Of a stretch of DNA of 64,000 nt, positions 1-7,769 are shown in pieces. The translations under genes were made by a program, and so were the position numbers. Below the pieces are notes generated by a model that did not search any database, had not been told where the DNA came from, and saw only the letters and a list, made by a program, of their open reading frames with translations. Source of the DNA: Mycolicibacterium sp. CH28 (GTDB lineage: Bacteria; Actinomycetota; Actinomycetes; Mycobacteriales; Mycobacteriaceae); the NCBI RefSeq assembly GCF_004745805.1, contig NZ_SRLQ01000002.1, positions 372,001-436,000 on the forward strand, read 5' to 3'. The first letter of the stretch is position 1. Every line of letters begins with the position of its first letter.

Positions 1-119
1 CCGACCGGCATGATCTCGGCGGTGACGTAGGTGAACGCCGCGGCGGCCAGCACTCCCAGTGCCAGTGCGACCTTCGGTGTCCACGGTCCGGTACGCACGG
101 GCGGCGACGAGTCGATCAT
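1..119 (-). CDS. MFS transporter, N-terminal fragment (Rv0191-like)
   Basis: Only the first 39 codons are present; the gene runs off the left edge. After a short cytoplasmic N-terminus (MIDSSPPVRTGPW) comes a hydrophobic first helix (VALALGVLAAAAFTYV) that leads into TAEIMPVG. That motif is typical of helix 1 in drug-efflux-type major facilitator transporters. The ATG is preceded by GGAGAAC, a plausible ribosome binding site. In M. tuberculosis an MFS gene (Rv0191) lies next to ricR, which fits this position. The substrate cannot be judged from this fragment. Confidence 0.6.
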   Translation of the reverse strand, partial: MIDSSPPVRTGPWTPKVALALGVLAAAAFTYVTAEIMPV

Positions 120-258
120 GAGAGGCGTTCTCCAGGGCCGACCCGTGAACTCGGCGCTGGGGGCACGCCATCACGGTATCGGCTGCGGCACCCAAACCAG
201 CCGAGGTCGCTCGGCGTTGCACGCCGCGATGCTTCAGCGGTTCAGCAGGAAGTGCCGA

Positions 259-549
259 TCAGGATCGCACCAGCCGGGCAATCGCGGCTGTGGCCTCGGC
301 GAGCTTCTTGTCGGCCTCCTCGCCGCCCTCGGCCACGGCGTGGCTCACGCAGTGGTTGAGGTGCTCTTCGAGCAGGCCGAGGGCCACCGACTGCAATGCA
401 CTGCTGGCGGCGCTGATCTGGGTCAGCACGTCGATGCAGTACTTGTCCTCGTCGATCATCTTGCCGATGCCGCGGACCTGCCCTTCGATCCGGCGAAGCC
501 GCTTGCCGTAATTGTCCTTGCGCGCCGAATATCCATGTGCGCCAGTCAT
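259..549 (-). CDS. ricR: CsoR-family copper-sensing repressor RicR
   Basis: This 96-residue all-helical metal-sensing repressor binds DNA when copper-free and releases it on Cu(I) binding. The Cu(I) ligands of the CsoR family are visible as Cys38, His63 and Cys67, in YCIDVL and EEHLNHC, with a Tyr just before the first Cys. The N-terminal RLRRIEGQVRGI is the family DNA-binding signature. The start ATG directly abuts the stop of the upstream DUF305 gene, with GGAGG four bases before it, so the two are translationally coupled. Neighbouring ilvD and an MFS gene match the Rv0189c-Rv0190-Rv0191 order, which supports RicR rather than the paralogue CsoR. A RicR-type operator lies at the head of the operon. 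Confidence 0.88.
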   Translation of the reverse strand: MTGAHGYSARKDNYGKRLRRIEGQVRGIGKMIDEDKYCIDVLTQISAASSALQSVALGLLEEHLNHCVSHAVAEGGEEADKKLAEATAAIARLVRS

Positions 550-1140
550 TTATCCTCCAAGCATCTGCTTCATCTGATCGATCTCGGCCTGCTGCGCCGT
601 GACGATGCTCTTGGCCAGCGTCGTCATGTCGGCGCTGGTGCCGTTGGCGATCTCGGCCTTGGCCATCTCGATGGCCCCCTGGTGGTGGCCGATCATCGAC
701 TGCAGCCACAGTGTGTCGAATCCGGCGCCCTTGAGCGACCCCAACTTGGCCATCGTCGCGTCGTCGACCATGCCCTGCATCCCCATCCCGCCGTGGTCCG
801 CTGCCGCGTGGGGGTCGACGTCCCATTGCAGCAGCAGTGCCTTCATGGTGTTGATCTCCGGCTGCTGCTCGGCGGCGATGGTGGACGCCAGCTTGGTCAC
901 CGCGGGATCGGTCGAGCGTTGCGGCACCATCGCGGCCAGCTCGAGGGCCTGCTGGTGGTGGGGGATCATCATCTGGGCGAACATGACGTCGTCGGCATTG
1001 TGCGCGGCCACCGCTTCGGTGCTGGTCGTGGCCGGTGCGGTGCGCTCGGCGTGGTCCTCGGACCGGCTGCAGGACGCGATCACGAGGGCGGTGGCCAGGG
1101 CGGTGGCGGCCGCGACGATGCGGCGGCTGGTGGACGTCAT
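550..1140 (-). CDS. DUF305 lipoprotein, first gene of the ricR operon
   Basis: This is a predicted exported lipoprotein of 196 residues. The lipobox is VIASC, with the lipidated Cys at residue 24. The mature part contains the duplicated DUF305 signature, [13 protein letters not shown] near the start and [12 protein letters not shown] near the end; each half is helical with paired His and Met residues. The family is often found with copper or other metal handling genes, but its biochemistry is unsettled. Here it is transcribed ahead of the copper sensor ricR and sits behind a RicR-type operator. A periplasmic-side copper binding role is therefore inferred. The ATG at 1140 is chosen over an in-frame GTG at 1146 because TACGGT sits six bases upstream, the spacing of a leaderless promoter. 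Confidence 0.82.
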   Translation of the reverse strand: MTSTSRRIVAAATALATALVIASCSRSEDHAERTAPATTSTEAVAAHNADDVMFAQMMIPHHQQALELAAMVPQRSTDPAVTKLASTIAAEQQPEINTMKALLLQWDVDPHAAADHGGMGMQGMVDDATMAKLGSLKGAGFDTLWLQSMIGHHQGAIEMAKAEIANGTSADMTTLAKSIVTAQQAEIDQMKQMLGG

Positions 1141-1146
1141 CCTCAC

Positions 1147-1152
1147 ACCGTA
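1147..1152 (-). promoter_or_regulatory. Leaderless -10 element (TACGGT) for the DUF305-ricR operon
   Basis: TACGGT fits TANNNT and ends six bases before the ATG at 1140, so the transcript would start at the start codon. The copper-type operator lies just upstream of it. Confidence 0.45.
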
Positions 1153-1157
1153 CCGGA

Positions 1158-1174
1158 ATACCCCTTGGGGGTAT
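1158..1174. promoter_or_regulatory. RicR/CsoR-type operator
   Basis: ATACCCC-TTG-GGGGTAT is a perfect 7-bp inverted repeat. It has the C-tract/G-tract form of CsoR and RicR operators. It lies immediately upstream of the predicted -10 of the DUF305-ricR operon, where bound repressor would block polymerase. It is also 47 bp from the ilvD start on the other strand, so an effect on ilvD cannot be excluded. Confidence 0.8.
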
Positions 1175-1220
1175 CAGAAGTGATTTGGTCACCACCCGCC
1201 ACCACGGCATACTTGACCGG

Positions 1221-2918
1221 GTGAGCGAAACGCCCGATCTCAAGCCCCGCAGTCGCGACGTCACCGACGGTCTGGAGAAGACCGCCGCCCGCGGGATGCT
1301 CCGCGCGGTAGGCATGGGTGACGAGGACTTCGCCAAACCGCAGATCGGGGTGGCCTCGTCGTGGAACGAGATCACACCGTGCAACCTGTCCCTGCAACGG
1401 CTGGCCCAGGCCGTCAAGGAGGGCGTCTTCGAGGCCGGTGGCTATCCGCTCGAGTTCGGCACCATCTCGGTGTCCGACGGCATCTCGATGGGCCACGAGG
1501 GCATGCACTTCTCGCTGGTGTCGCGCGAGGTCATCGCCGATAGCGTCGAGACGGTCATGATGGCCGAACGCCTCGACGGTTCGGTGCTGCTGGCCGGCTG
1601 CGACAAGTCGCTGCCCGGCATGTTGATGGCCGCCGCGCGGCTCGATCTGGCCGCGGTGTTCCTCTATGCGGGCTCGATCCTGCCCGGGCGGGCCACGCTG
1701 TCCGACGGCACCGAGATGGACGTCACGATCATCGACGCGTTCGAAGCGGTCGGCGCCTGCTCGCGCGGGCTGATGTCACGCGCGGACGTCGACGCCATCG
1801 AGCGCGCGATCTGTCCGGGCGAGGGTGCCTGCGGCGGCATGTACACCGCCAACACGATGGCCAGCGCCGCCGAGGCGTTGGGCATGTCACTGCCCGGCAG
1901 TGCCGCCCCGCCGGCCACCGACCGGCGCCGCGACGGGTTCGCCCGGCGCAGCGGTCAGGCCGTTGTCGAGTTGTTGCGCCGCGGGATCACCGCCCGCGAC
2001 ATCCTGACCAAGGAAGCCTTCGAGAATGCGATCGCGGTGGTGATGGCCTTCGGTGGGTCCACCAACGCGGTGCTGCACCTGCTGGCGATCGCCCGCGAGG
2101 CGGATGTCGAGCTGACCCTGGCGGACTTCACCCGCGTCGGCGCCAAGGTGCCGCACCTGGCCGACGTGAAGCCGTTCGGCAAGCACGTCATGTTCGACGT
2201 CGACCACATCGGCGGCGTGCCGGTGATCATGAAGGCCCTGCTCGATGCCGGGCTGATGCACGGCGACGTGATGACGGTGACCGGACAGACGATGGCCGAG
2301 AACCTCGCCCACATCGCGCCGCCGGATCCCGATGGCAAGGTGCTACGCGCGCTGGACAACCCGATCCACCCGACCGGCGGCATCACGATCCTGCACGGCT
2401 CACTGGCGCCCGAAGGTGCGGTGGTGAAATCCGCCGGCTTCGACTCCAGTGTGTTCGAGGGCACCGCAAGGGTTTTCGACGGGGAGCGGGCCGCGATGAA
2501 CGCCCTCGAGGACGGCACGATCACCGCCGGTGACGTGGTGGTGATCCGCTACGAGGGTCCCAAGGGCGGCCCCGGTATGCGCGAGATGCTGGCGATCACC
2601 GGCGCGATCAAGGGCGCCGGCTTGGGCAAGGACGTGCTGCTGCTGACTGACGGCCGGTTCTCCGGCGGCACCACCGGCCTGTGCGTGGGGCACGTGGCGC
2701 CCGAGGCAGTGGACGCCGGCCCGATCGCCTTCGTCAAGGACGGCGACCCGATCCGGCTCGACATGGCCAACTCGACCCTGGACGTCCTGGTGGATCCCGC
2801 CGAATTCGACGCTCGCCGAGCGGGTTTCGCTCCCCCGCCGCCGCGCTACACCACCGGCGTACTGGCCAAGTACCGCAAACTGGTCGGGTCGGCCGCGAAC
2901 GGCGCTGTCTGCGGCTAG
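1221..2918 (+). CDS. ilvD: Dihydroxy-acid dehydratase
   Basis: IlvD dehydrates 2,3-dihydroxy-isovalerate and 2,3-dihydroxy-3-methylvalerate to the 2-keto acids in cytoplasmic valine, leucine and isoleucine synthesis. The 565-residue length is usual for the family. Iron-sulfur ligand cysteines are seen at residues 54 (EITPCN), 127 ([10 protein letters not shown]) and 204 ([13 protein letters not shown]). GRFSGGT near the C-terminus is another family signature. The GTG at 1221 is chosen because it gives the standard N-terminus ([16 protein letters not shown]); a longer in-frame reading would overlap the DUF305 gene. There is no clear ribosome binding site. CATACT seven bases upstream suggests a leaderless message. 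The gene is divergent from the copper operon. Confidence 0.95.
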   Translation: MSETPDLKPRSRDVTDGLEKTAARGMLRAVGMGDEDFAKPQIGVASSWNEITPCNLSLQRLAQAVKEGVFEAGGYPLEFGTISVSDGISMGHEGMHFSLVSREVIADSVETVMMAERLDGSVLLAGCDKSLPGMLMAAARLDLAAVFLYAGSILPGRATLSDGTEMDVTIIDAFEAVGACSRGLMSRADVDAIERAICPGEGACGGMYTANTMASAAEALGMSLPGSAAPPATDRRRDGFARRSGQAVVELLRRGITARDILTKEAFENAIAVVMAFGGSTNAVLHLLAIAREADVELTLADFTRVGAKVPHLADVKPFGKHVMFDVDHIGGVPVIMKALLDAGLMHGDVMTVTGQTMAENLAHIAPPDPDGKVLRALDNPIHPTGGITILHGSLAPEGAVVKSAGFDSSVFEGTARVFDGERAAMNALEDGTITAGDVVVIRYEGPKGGPGMREMLAITGAIKGAGLGKDVLLLTDGRFSGGTTGLCVGHVAPEAVDAGPIAFVKDGDPIRLDMANSTLDVLVDPAEFDARRAGFAPPPPRYTTGVLAKYRKLVGSAANGAVCG

Positions 2919-2951
2919 CGGGTTGGCCCCGGCCGGTGGCCGCCTACCGGG

Positions 2952-4631
2952 CTAGGCCGCGCCGGCGCCGGCGGATCGCTTCGATCCGCCAACGCCACCC
3001 TTGTGGGTGGATCCGGTGCTCGCCGAGGAGCTACTCGAGCTGGAGCCCGACTGGCCGGTCGCTGCGGCCGGCTTCGCGTTGCCAGCCGACGTTTTGACCG
3101 TCGGCTTGACGGTCCCGGTTCCGGTCGAGGCGGATCCGGTCGACGGCGCGGTCGCTGCTTTCGCGGGCGAACCCGACGTCGAAACTCCGGACAACGCTGT
3201 GGAACTCACCGTGTCAACCGAGGGAGTGCTCGCCGGTGCGACCGCCGGAGCGCTCGCGCCGCCGGCAGGCGCCGGCGGGTAGGTGATCTTCAGATGGTTG
3301 CCATCCACCGTGAGCACCGGCGCCGTATTGCCGAATCGCAGAATCGGGAACGAGTCCTGGAACCCGACGACCAAAGCACGGAGCACGTCGCCGGGCACCT
3401 GCGCCCACTCCGCCGGCGTCAGCGGCGCCTTGGACAGGAACGGCGTTGGCGTGCCGAACTGATCGAAGGTCCGGTTGTAGGTGCCACCGTTGACAGGAGT
3501 CAGTACATCGGTATAGCCGGTGTTGACCAGGATCGTCAGGGCGGGCTGCAACGCGTCGGCGAGCGGGGTACCCAGGTTCAGCGGATGACCGAGCGCCTTG
3601 GAGACGGCGTTGATCAGGCGTGCCGGCAGACGCAGGGGCTCCAGCAACGGCAGATCGCTGGGCGCCAGAGTGCTGTAGGTGGTACTCGTCGACCCCAACG
3701 TCGCCAGCAGGCCGAGGGCCGTCACGATGTCCGTCTCCGACGCTCCCCCGAGCTTCACGCCGCCGAGCAAGTGCGTCGGCAGAACAGTCGCCAGCAGGCT
3801 GTTGGTGAGTGAGAACGGGTTCAACGTCTCCGGCAAATCGGACAACGCGTTGTACTCCAGCCCGATATTCACCACCGCCGAATCCAGCGTCACGATGCCG
3901 CCGCTGCCCTTGGTCGCCGGCGTTGAACTCGTCACGCTCGTACCGACGGGATTGACCGGGTTGATACCGAACAGGGTCAAGATCGGGGCGAAGCGCGTAT
4001 AGAGCCCACCATTGGGTGTCAGTGGGCTGTTGAGCAGGAGAAGAGCCAGGGTGGTCAGGTTGGTGCCCGGCCTGCAGAAGGTGCCCTGGGAAGAGCACTG
4101 CGCCCCGGTCAGTGTGTTGGTCAGCCCCGGACCAACGAGAGGGGTGTATCCGGGCAACGTGTTTCCGCCTGCGCTCGACAGCAGGGCCTGATACGCGTCG
4201 TTCGTTCCGATGGTGGCAAACCCTGACCCCGCGAGGAGTGCTGTCCCGACGATTCCGCCCGGTTGGCGTCGGAAACTGTTGCTCAGGATGTTCCACCCGC
4301 CGAACGGGTAGGCGTTGATCTGGTCGGCCAGGTTCACCGGGTCGGAGTCGGTGTAGGCGAAGTTGATCGTGAGGGTGTCGATCAAGGGCGGCGCCACACT
4401 GCCGAAGGCCACCGAGTCCACCCCAGCGGCCTGCAAGAGCCGGAACGCCGGGCCAGTGGTGACCCCGTTGAGCGTGACATCGGCAGCGCTGGCCGACGGC
4501 ACCATGGCCGGCGCGGTCATTCCCAAGGCCATCGCGGTCGCGGTTGCGGTCACCGCAGCGAGTCGCGCGACCTTCCCGCCGCGACGCGTTGGGATCTCCC
4601 GGGTATTGCGAGTGACCGTTGCAGTTCCCAT
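2952..4631 (-). CDS. Large secreted protein with Ser/Thr/Ala/Gly-rich tail, function unknown
   Basis: The product is 559 residues. A basic N-terminus (TRRGGKVARL) is followed by a hydrophobic stretch and SASA-AD, so a signal peptide cut near residue 50 is likely. Residues about 50-450 are a folded-looking region rich in Leu, Thr, Asn and Gly with one close Cys pair (QCSSQGTFC). From about 455 to the end it is a low-complexity Ser/Thr/Ala/Gly/Pro tail with a poly-Ser run, ending KRSAGAGAA, such as surface linkers have. The segment LADALQPALTILVNTGY resembles, by memory, the end of the mycobacterial PE-PPE domain, but no PE, PPE or clear GxSxG motif is visible. GGGGG upstream of the ATG serves as ribosome binding site. 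The gene stands alone. Confidence 0.75.
   Translation of the reverse strand: MGTATVTRNTREIPTRRGGKVARLAAVTATATAMALGMTAPAMVPSASAADVTLNGVTTGPAFRLLQAAGVDSVAFGSVAPPLIDTLTINFAYTDSDPVNLADQINAYPFGGWNILSNSFRRQPGGIVGTALLAGSGFATIGTNDAYQALLSSAGGNTLPGYTPLVGPGLTNTLTGAQCSSQGTFCRPGTNLTTLALLLLNSPLTPNGGLYTRFAPILTLFGINPVNPVGTSVTSSTPATKGSGGIVTLDSAVVNIGLEYNALSDLPETLNPFSLTNSLLATVLPTHLLGGVKLGGASETDIVTALGLLATLGSTSTTYSTLAPSDLPLLEPLRLPARLINAVSKALGHPLNLGTPLADALQPALTILVNTGYTDVLTPVNGGTYNRTFDQFGTPTPFLSKAPLTPAEWAQVPGDVLRALVVGFQDSFPILRFGNTAPVLTVDGNHLKITYPPAPAGGASAPAVAPASTPSVDTVSSTALSGVSTSGSPAKAATAPSTGSASTGTGTVKPTVKTSAGNAKPAAATGQSGSSSSSSSASTGSTHKGGVGGSKRSAGAGAA
2970..2990. terminator. Hairpin between convergent ilvD and the secreted-protein gene
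   Basis: GGCGGATCG-CTT-CGATCCGCC forms a perfect 9-bp stem with a 3-base loop. It lies inside the last codons of the minus-strand gene and 52 bp past the ilvD stop. It may end ilvD transcription. There is no U-tract, as is common in mycobacteria. Confidence 0.35.
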
Positions 4632-4737
4632 GTCCCCAACCCCCCAAGATGCAGTTCCTCAGCTTCTACTCAGGAAGATAGCCCCTCAGGTTGACAGTGG
4701 CGGCAATATGGCGAGCGGCCGTGCTGAGAGAATTCTC

Positions 4738-5520
4738 CTATCTCCAGCCCAGCTGGTCGTAAATCGCCGGCAGGAATGCGGCCAGATGGTTCATCTCCTG
4801 CGCGCAGTGCACCAGCAGATCCCGGGGTTGCGGCAGCTGGTGGGCGGCGATCGGCCGAATCACCGAGTCGGCCAGCCGATTGCCCCTGCGCACACCGATG
4901 AACGGCCCACCCATCCAGAACCGCGACCGCATCTCCGCGCCGTCGGCGGTCGCCCGAACGTGGTGGACGAACCAGCCGATGTCCACCGGCAACTCGCTGG
5001 AGCCCAGCCGCGCGCACACCGCGACGTCCTCGCCCAGCCGGGCCGCGTCCAGCCCCAGTGCCGATGGCTCGAGGAACTGGATGGCGGCCTTGGCGTAGGA
5101 GGAGCCCAGATACTCCTCGATGATCGAGGTCCGCCCGACGTAGTGGCCGTCGGGTCCGTCGTCGCCCCAGTGCGCCGAGGCGTGGGCGCGCGGATGCCAT
5201 AACTTGTAGCGGCGGGAGTCGCTGCCGTGCCAGCCGAACCACCAGTCCCACATCGCCGGCGTCACACCGGGCATGTCGGTGCGGACCGCGACGTGGAACC
5301 CGCCGCCGCGCAACGTGCCGTAGCCGTTCTCGGTCTGCTGATATCCGTCATCGAGAATCGATGCGGCGCAATCTAATCCGAGTAGCGTCTGGTCGGCCTG
5401 CGGCCCATGTTCGAGCGCGACGACGACATGGCGGGGCAGTGGCGCCATCTGCGGGTCGAAGTAGTTGCCCCACGGGGTGTCGGCGTCGCCGGCCCGGTAA
5501 CCCAGGTAAGTGTCGGCCAT
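4738..5520 (-). CDS. DAPG/phloretin hydrolase family protein (PhlG-like)
   Basis: The 260-residue product resembles the zinc-dependent 2,4-diacetylphloroglucinol hydrolase (PhlG) and phloretin hydrolase family, which cleave a C-C bond beside a phenolic ring. The core signature WWFGWHGSDSRRYKLWHP is present at residues 93-110, with candidate metal ligand His109. A Glu-rich IIEEYLG and a C-terminal HCAQEMNHL (His238, Glu242) supply the other expected ligands. Its start codon shares one base with the stop of the upstream berberine-bridge-type oxidase (TGATG), so the pair is translationally coupled. It probably acts on the product of that oxidase or on the same substrate class. The actual substrate is unknown. 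Confidence 0.8.
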   Translation of the reverse strand: MADTYLGYRAGDADTPWGNYFDPQMAPLPRHVVVALEHGPQADQTLLGLDCAASILDDGYQQTENGYGTLRGGGFHVAVRTDMPGVTPAMWDWWFGWHGSDSRRYKLWHPRAHASAHWGDDGPDGHYVGRTSIIEEYLGSSYAKAAIQFLEPSALGLDAARLGEDVAVCARLGSSELPVDIGWFVHHVRATADGAEMRSRFWMGGPFIGVRRGNRLADSVIRPIAAHQLPQPRDLLVHCAQEMNHLAAFLPAIYDQLGWR

Positions 5521-6860
5521 CAGACCCGGCCCATCCAGCTGTGGAAGCGGCCATCCGGGTCGTACTCGGCGCGCACCCGGTCGAGCTTGGCCATGGCATC
5601 GTCGGTGGCGAACTTCGCCGGCCGCTTACCCAGATTCTCGTCGGCCAGCTGAATTCCGGTGGCCAGCGGTGCCATGGCGGCCATGTTGGAACGTGGCCAG
5701 TCGCCGTACTTCTCGTCGTCTGCGGGATCCATCCAGCCGGCATAGAGCGCCAGATAGATCTCGCTTTCCAGGCTGTAGGCCATGTCCTGGCGCTGCGGTG
5801 ACGGCCCCCAGTTCAGCCACAGGAAATGCGACGGGTGTGGTGGCAGGGTGTCCAGGATTTGGTGGATACCCGGCATCAGCTCGGCTGCCGAGGCGTTGGT
5901 CCACATGTTGTCGGCGGTGTACCGGTGATCAGCGAGGTAGTTGCTCATCACCGCGGTATACCAATCGGGCAGGCCCATCGGCGCATACGGAAAGGCAACC
6001 AGTGCCTTGTCGACGACCGGGCACCGGTCGAGGATGCCGAAGGCCTCCTTGGCCTCCTCCTCGGTATCGGCGAACGCCGGGGAGGCCATCACGATGGCCG
6101 GCCGGTCGATACCTGCGTTGGGCACGCTGCTCGTGGCGACGATCTGCAACTCAACCCGGCGGTCCACCTCGGCGGAGATATCGCGGGCCCAGGTGAAGAT
6201 GTCGTCGGCGAGCTCGATGGGGTAGGCGTAGAAGCTGCTGCCCAGCACGGCGGGCTTCTTGTAGAGCCTGAGGTGGAACGCGGTGACCACGGCGAAGAAG
6301 CCCGGGCCGGAACCGCGGGCCGCCCAGTACAGATCCGGATGGTTGTCGGCGTCGATGTAGATCGCCTCACCATCGGCGGTCACCACGTCCAGACCGATCA
6401 CACTCTCGCAGGCGGGCCCGACGACCCGGCTGTTCCAGCCGTAACCTCCCTGCAAGAGATATCCGCCGATGCACACGCCCTTGCAGTGGCCGGCAGGGAA
6501 GAACAATCCCGCCGCATCGAGCTCGGCGGCCAGCACGCTGCCGCCCTTGCCGGGTCCGGCGACCGCGGTCATCGCGTCGGCGTCAATGGCGGTCTGGTCC
6601 ACCCGGCTCATGTCGAGCAGCACCGCGCCGTCCCGCAGGTGGCTGGCCGCCCAGCTGTGCCCGCCGGACTTGATGCTGACCTGCTTGTTGCTGGCCTTGG
6701 CGTAACGCACGGCAGCGACCACATCGTCGACGTCAACGGCCTGGACGATGGCGTCCGGATAGCGATCGGGCACGCGCTGGTTCCACACCGTGGCGCGGCG
6801 CGCATCCTCGTACCCGTCGTCGCCGCGGAAGAAATGGCGACCCTCCGGAAGTGACCCCAC
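5520..6860 (-). CDS. FAD-linked oxidase, berberine-bridge-enzyme type
   Basis: The 446-residue product belongs to the vanillyl-alcohol-oxidase/BBE superfamily. KSGGHSWAASH carries the His used for 8-alpha-histidyl FAD linkage, and GHCKGVCIGGYLLQGGYGW carries a Cys placed for 6-S-cysteinyl linkage, so bicovalent flavin is likely. The C-terminal DPDGRFHSWMGRV region is the BBE domain. Such enzymes oxidise phenolics, sugars, alkaloids or polyketides using O2. The GTG start is preceded by AGGAGG. It leads a two-gene operon with the PhlG-like hydrolase. It is divergent from an IclR regulator, with an operator-like repeat cluster between them. No signal peptide is visible, so it is probably cytoplasmic. 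Confidence 0.88.
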   Translation of the reverse strand: MGSLPEGRHFFRGDDGYEDARRATVWNQRVPDRYPDAIVQAVDVDDVVAAVRYAKASNKQVSIKSGGHSWAASHLRDGAVLLDMSRVDQTAIDADAMTAVAGPGKGGSVLAAELDAAGLFFPAGHCKGVCIGGYLLQGGYGWNSRVVGPACESVIGLDVVTADGEAIYIDADNHPDLYWAARGSGPGFFAVVTAFHLRLYKKPAVLGSSFYAYPIELADDIFTWARDISAEVDRRVELQIVATSSVPNAGIDRPAIVMASPAFADTEEEAKEAFGILDRCPVVDKALVAFPYAPMGLPDWYTAVMSNYLADHRYTADNMWTNASAAELMPGIHQILDTLPPHPSHFLWLNWGPSPQRQDMAYSLESEIYLALYAGWMDPADDEKYGDWPRSNMAAMAPLATGIQLADENLGKRPAKFATDDAMAKLDRVRAEYDPDGRFHSWMGRV

Positions 6861-6873
6861 CTCAGCCTCCTAT

Positions 6874-6917
6874 GATTCACAATGCGGACCGCAGTGATTC
6901 GTAATGCGGCACATTAC
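6874..6917. promoter_or_regulatory. Candidate IclR operator cluster in divergent promoter
   Basis: Two near-identical 14-mers, GATTCACAATGCGG (6874-6887) and GATTCGTAATGCGG (6896-6909), start 22 bp apart, two helical turns. TGCGG-A-CCGCA (6883-6893) and GTAATG-CGGCA-CATTAC (6901-6917) are perfect inverted repeats overlapping them. The cluster sits between the divergent oxidase and IclR start codons, where an IclR-family regulator would control both. Confidence 0.65.
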
Positions 6918-6950
6918 CGCGGAGGGCATCGGATAGGAAGGGACGACGAG

Positions 6951-7712
6951 ATGGCGGATCCGACAATTTCCGTTGCGGGCGAGACCCGGGGGCCCGGTAG
7001 CCGCGACGATGGCATCCAGGTCCTGCGCCGGGCCGCCGCCGCGCTCGACGAGATCGCCACCGCACCCGGCCAGCTGCGACTGGTCGACCTGCACAGCAGG
7101 CTGGGGTTGGCCAAGTCGACGACCCGGCGGCTGCTGGTCGGGCTGACCGAGATCGGATTTGCCGCCGTCGATGACGACGGTCGCATCGTCCTCGGTGACC
7201 GGTTGCTCAGCCTGGCCAGCGCCAACGCCACCCAGATCGCCTCGACGTTCCGCCCGACGCTGGAACGGGTCGCCGAGGCCACCGGGGAAACCGTCGACCT
7301 CTCCGTCTACCGGGGCGGCCAGATGCTGTTCATCGACCAGATCGAGTCGCCGCACCGGCTGCGTGCCGTCTCCGCGGTCGGCGGCCGGTTCACCCTGCAC
7401 GACACCGCCAACGGCAAGGCAGCCCTGCAGTTGCTCGACGACGCCGACCTCGACGCGGCACTGGCGCCGTTGGATTCGGCCGCGGCCGAGCGGGTGCGCG
7501 CGGAGATCGGCGAGATCCGCACCAGCCGTGTCGCTTTCGACCTCGACGAGCACACCGAGGGGATCTCGGCAGCAGGCGTGGCCGGGCGGGCGGCCGGCGG
7601 CAACATCGTCGCGATCTCGGTACCCGCGCCCACCGATCGCTTCAACGCCCACCGCGACCGCATCGTCACCGCGTTGCGGCTGGCATTGGAGTCGGCGGCC
7701 TGGCAGGGCTGA
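6951..7712 (+). CDS. IclR-family transcriptional regulator
   Basis: The 253-residue product has an N-terminal winged helix (residues about 20-85, with LRLVDLHSRLGLAKSTTRRL as recognition region). A C-terminal IclR effector domain follows (about 90-250, including GETVDLSVYRGGQMLFIDQI and AISVPAP). IclR regulators often control aromatic or acid catabolism next door and bind a pathway metabolite. The ATG at 6951 is chosen for the AGGAAGG 13-19 bases upstream; a longer in-frame reading from 6882 would begin inside the operator cluster. It is divergent from the oxidase/hydrolase operon and 57 bp upstream of the molybdopterin enzyme, which it may also co-transcribe. Confidence 0.88.
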   Translation: MADPTISVAGETRGPGSRDDGIQVLRRAAAALDEIATAPGQLRLVDLHSRLGLAKSTTRRLLVGLTEIGFAAVDDDGRIVLGDRLLSLASANATQIASTFRPTLERVAEATGETVDLSVYRGGQMLFIDQIESPHRLRAVSAVGGRFTLHDTANGKAALQLLDDADLDAALAPLDSAAAERVRAEIGEIRTSRVAFDLDEHTEGISAAGVAGRAAGGNIVAISVPAPTDRFNAHRDRIVTALRLALESAAWQG

Positions 7713-7769
7713 AGAAGATCTGACCATCCGGTTGGTTGGGCTTGCCACCGGACCGAGGGTGGGAGCACA

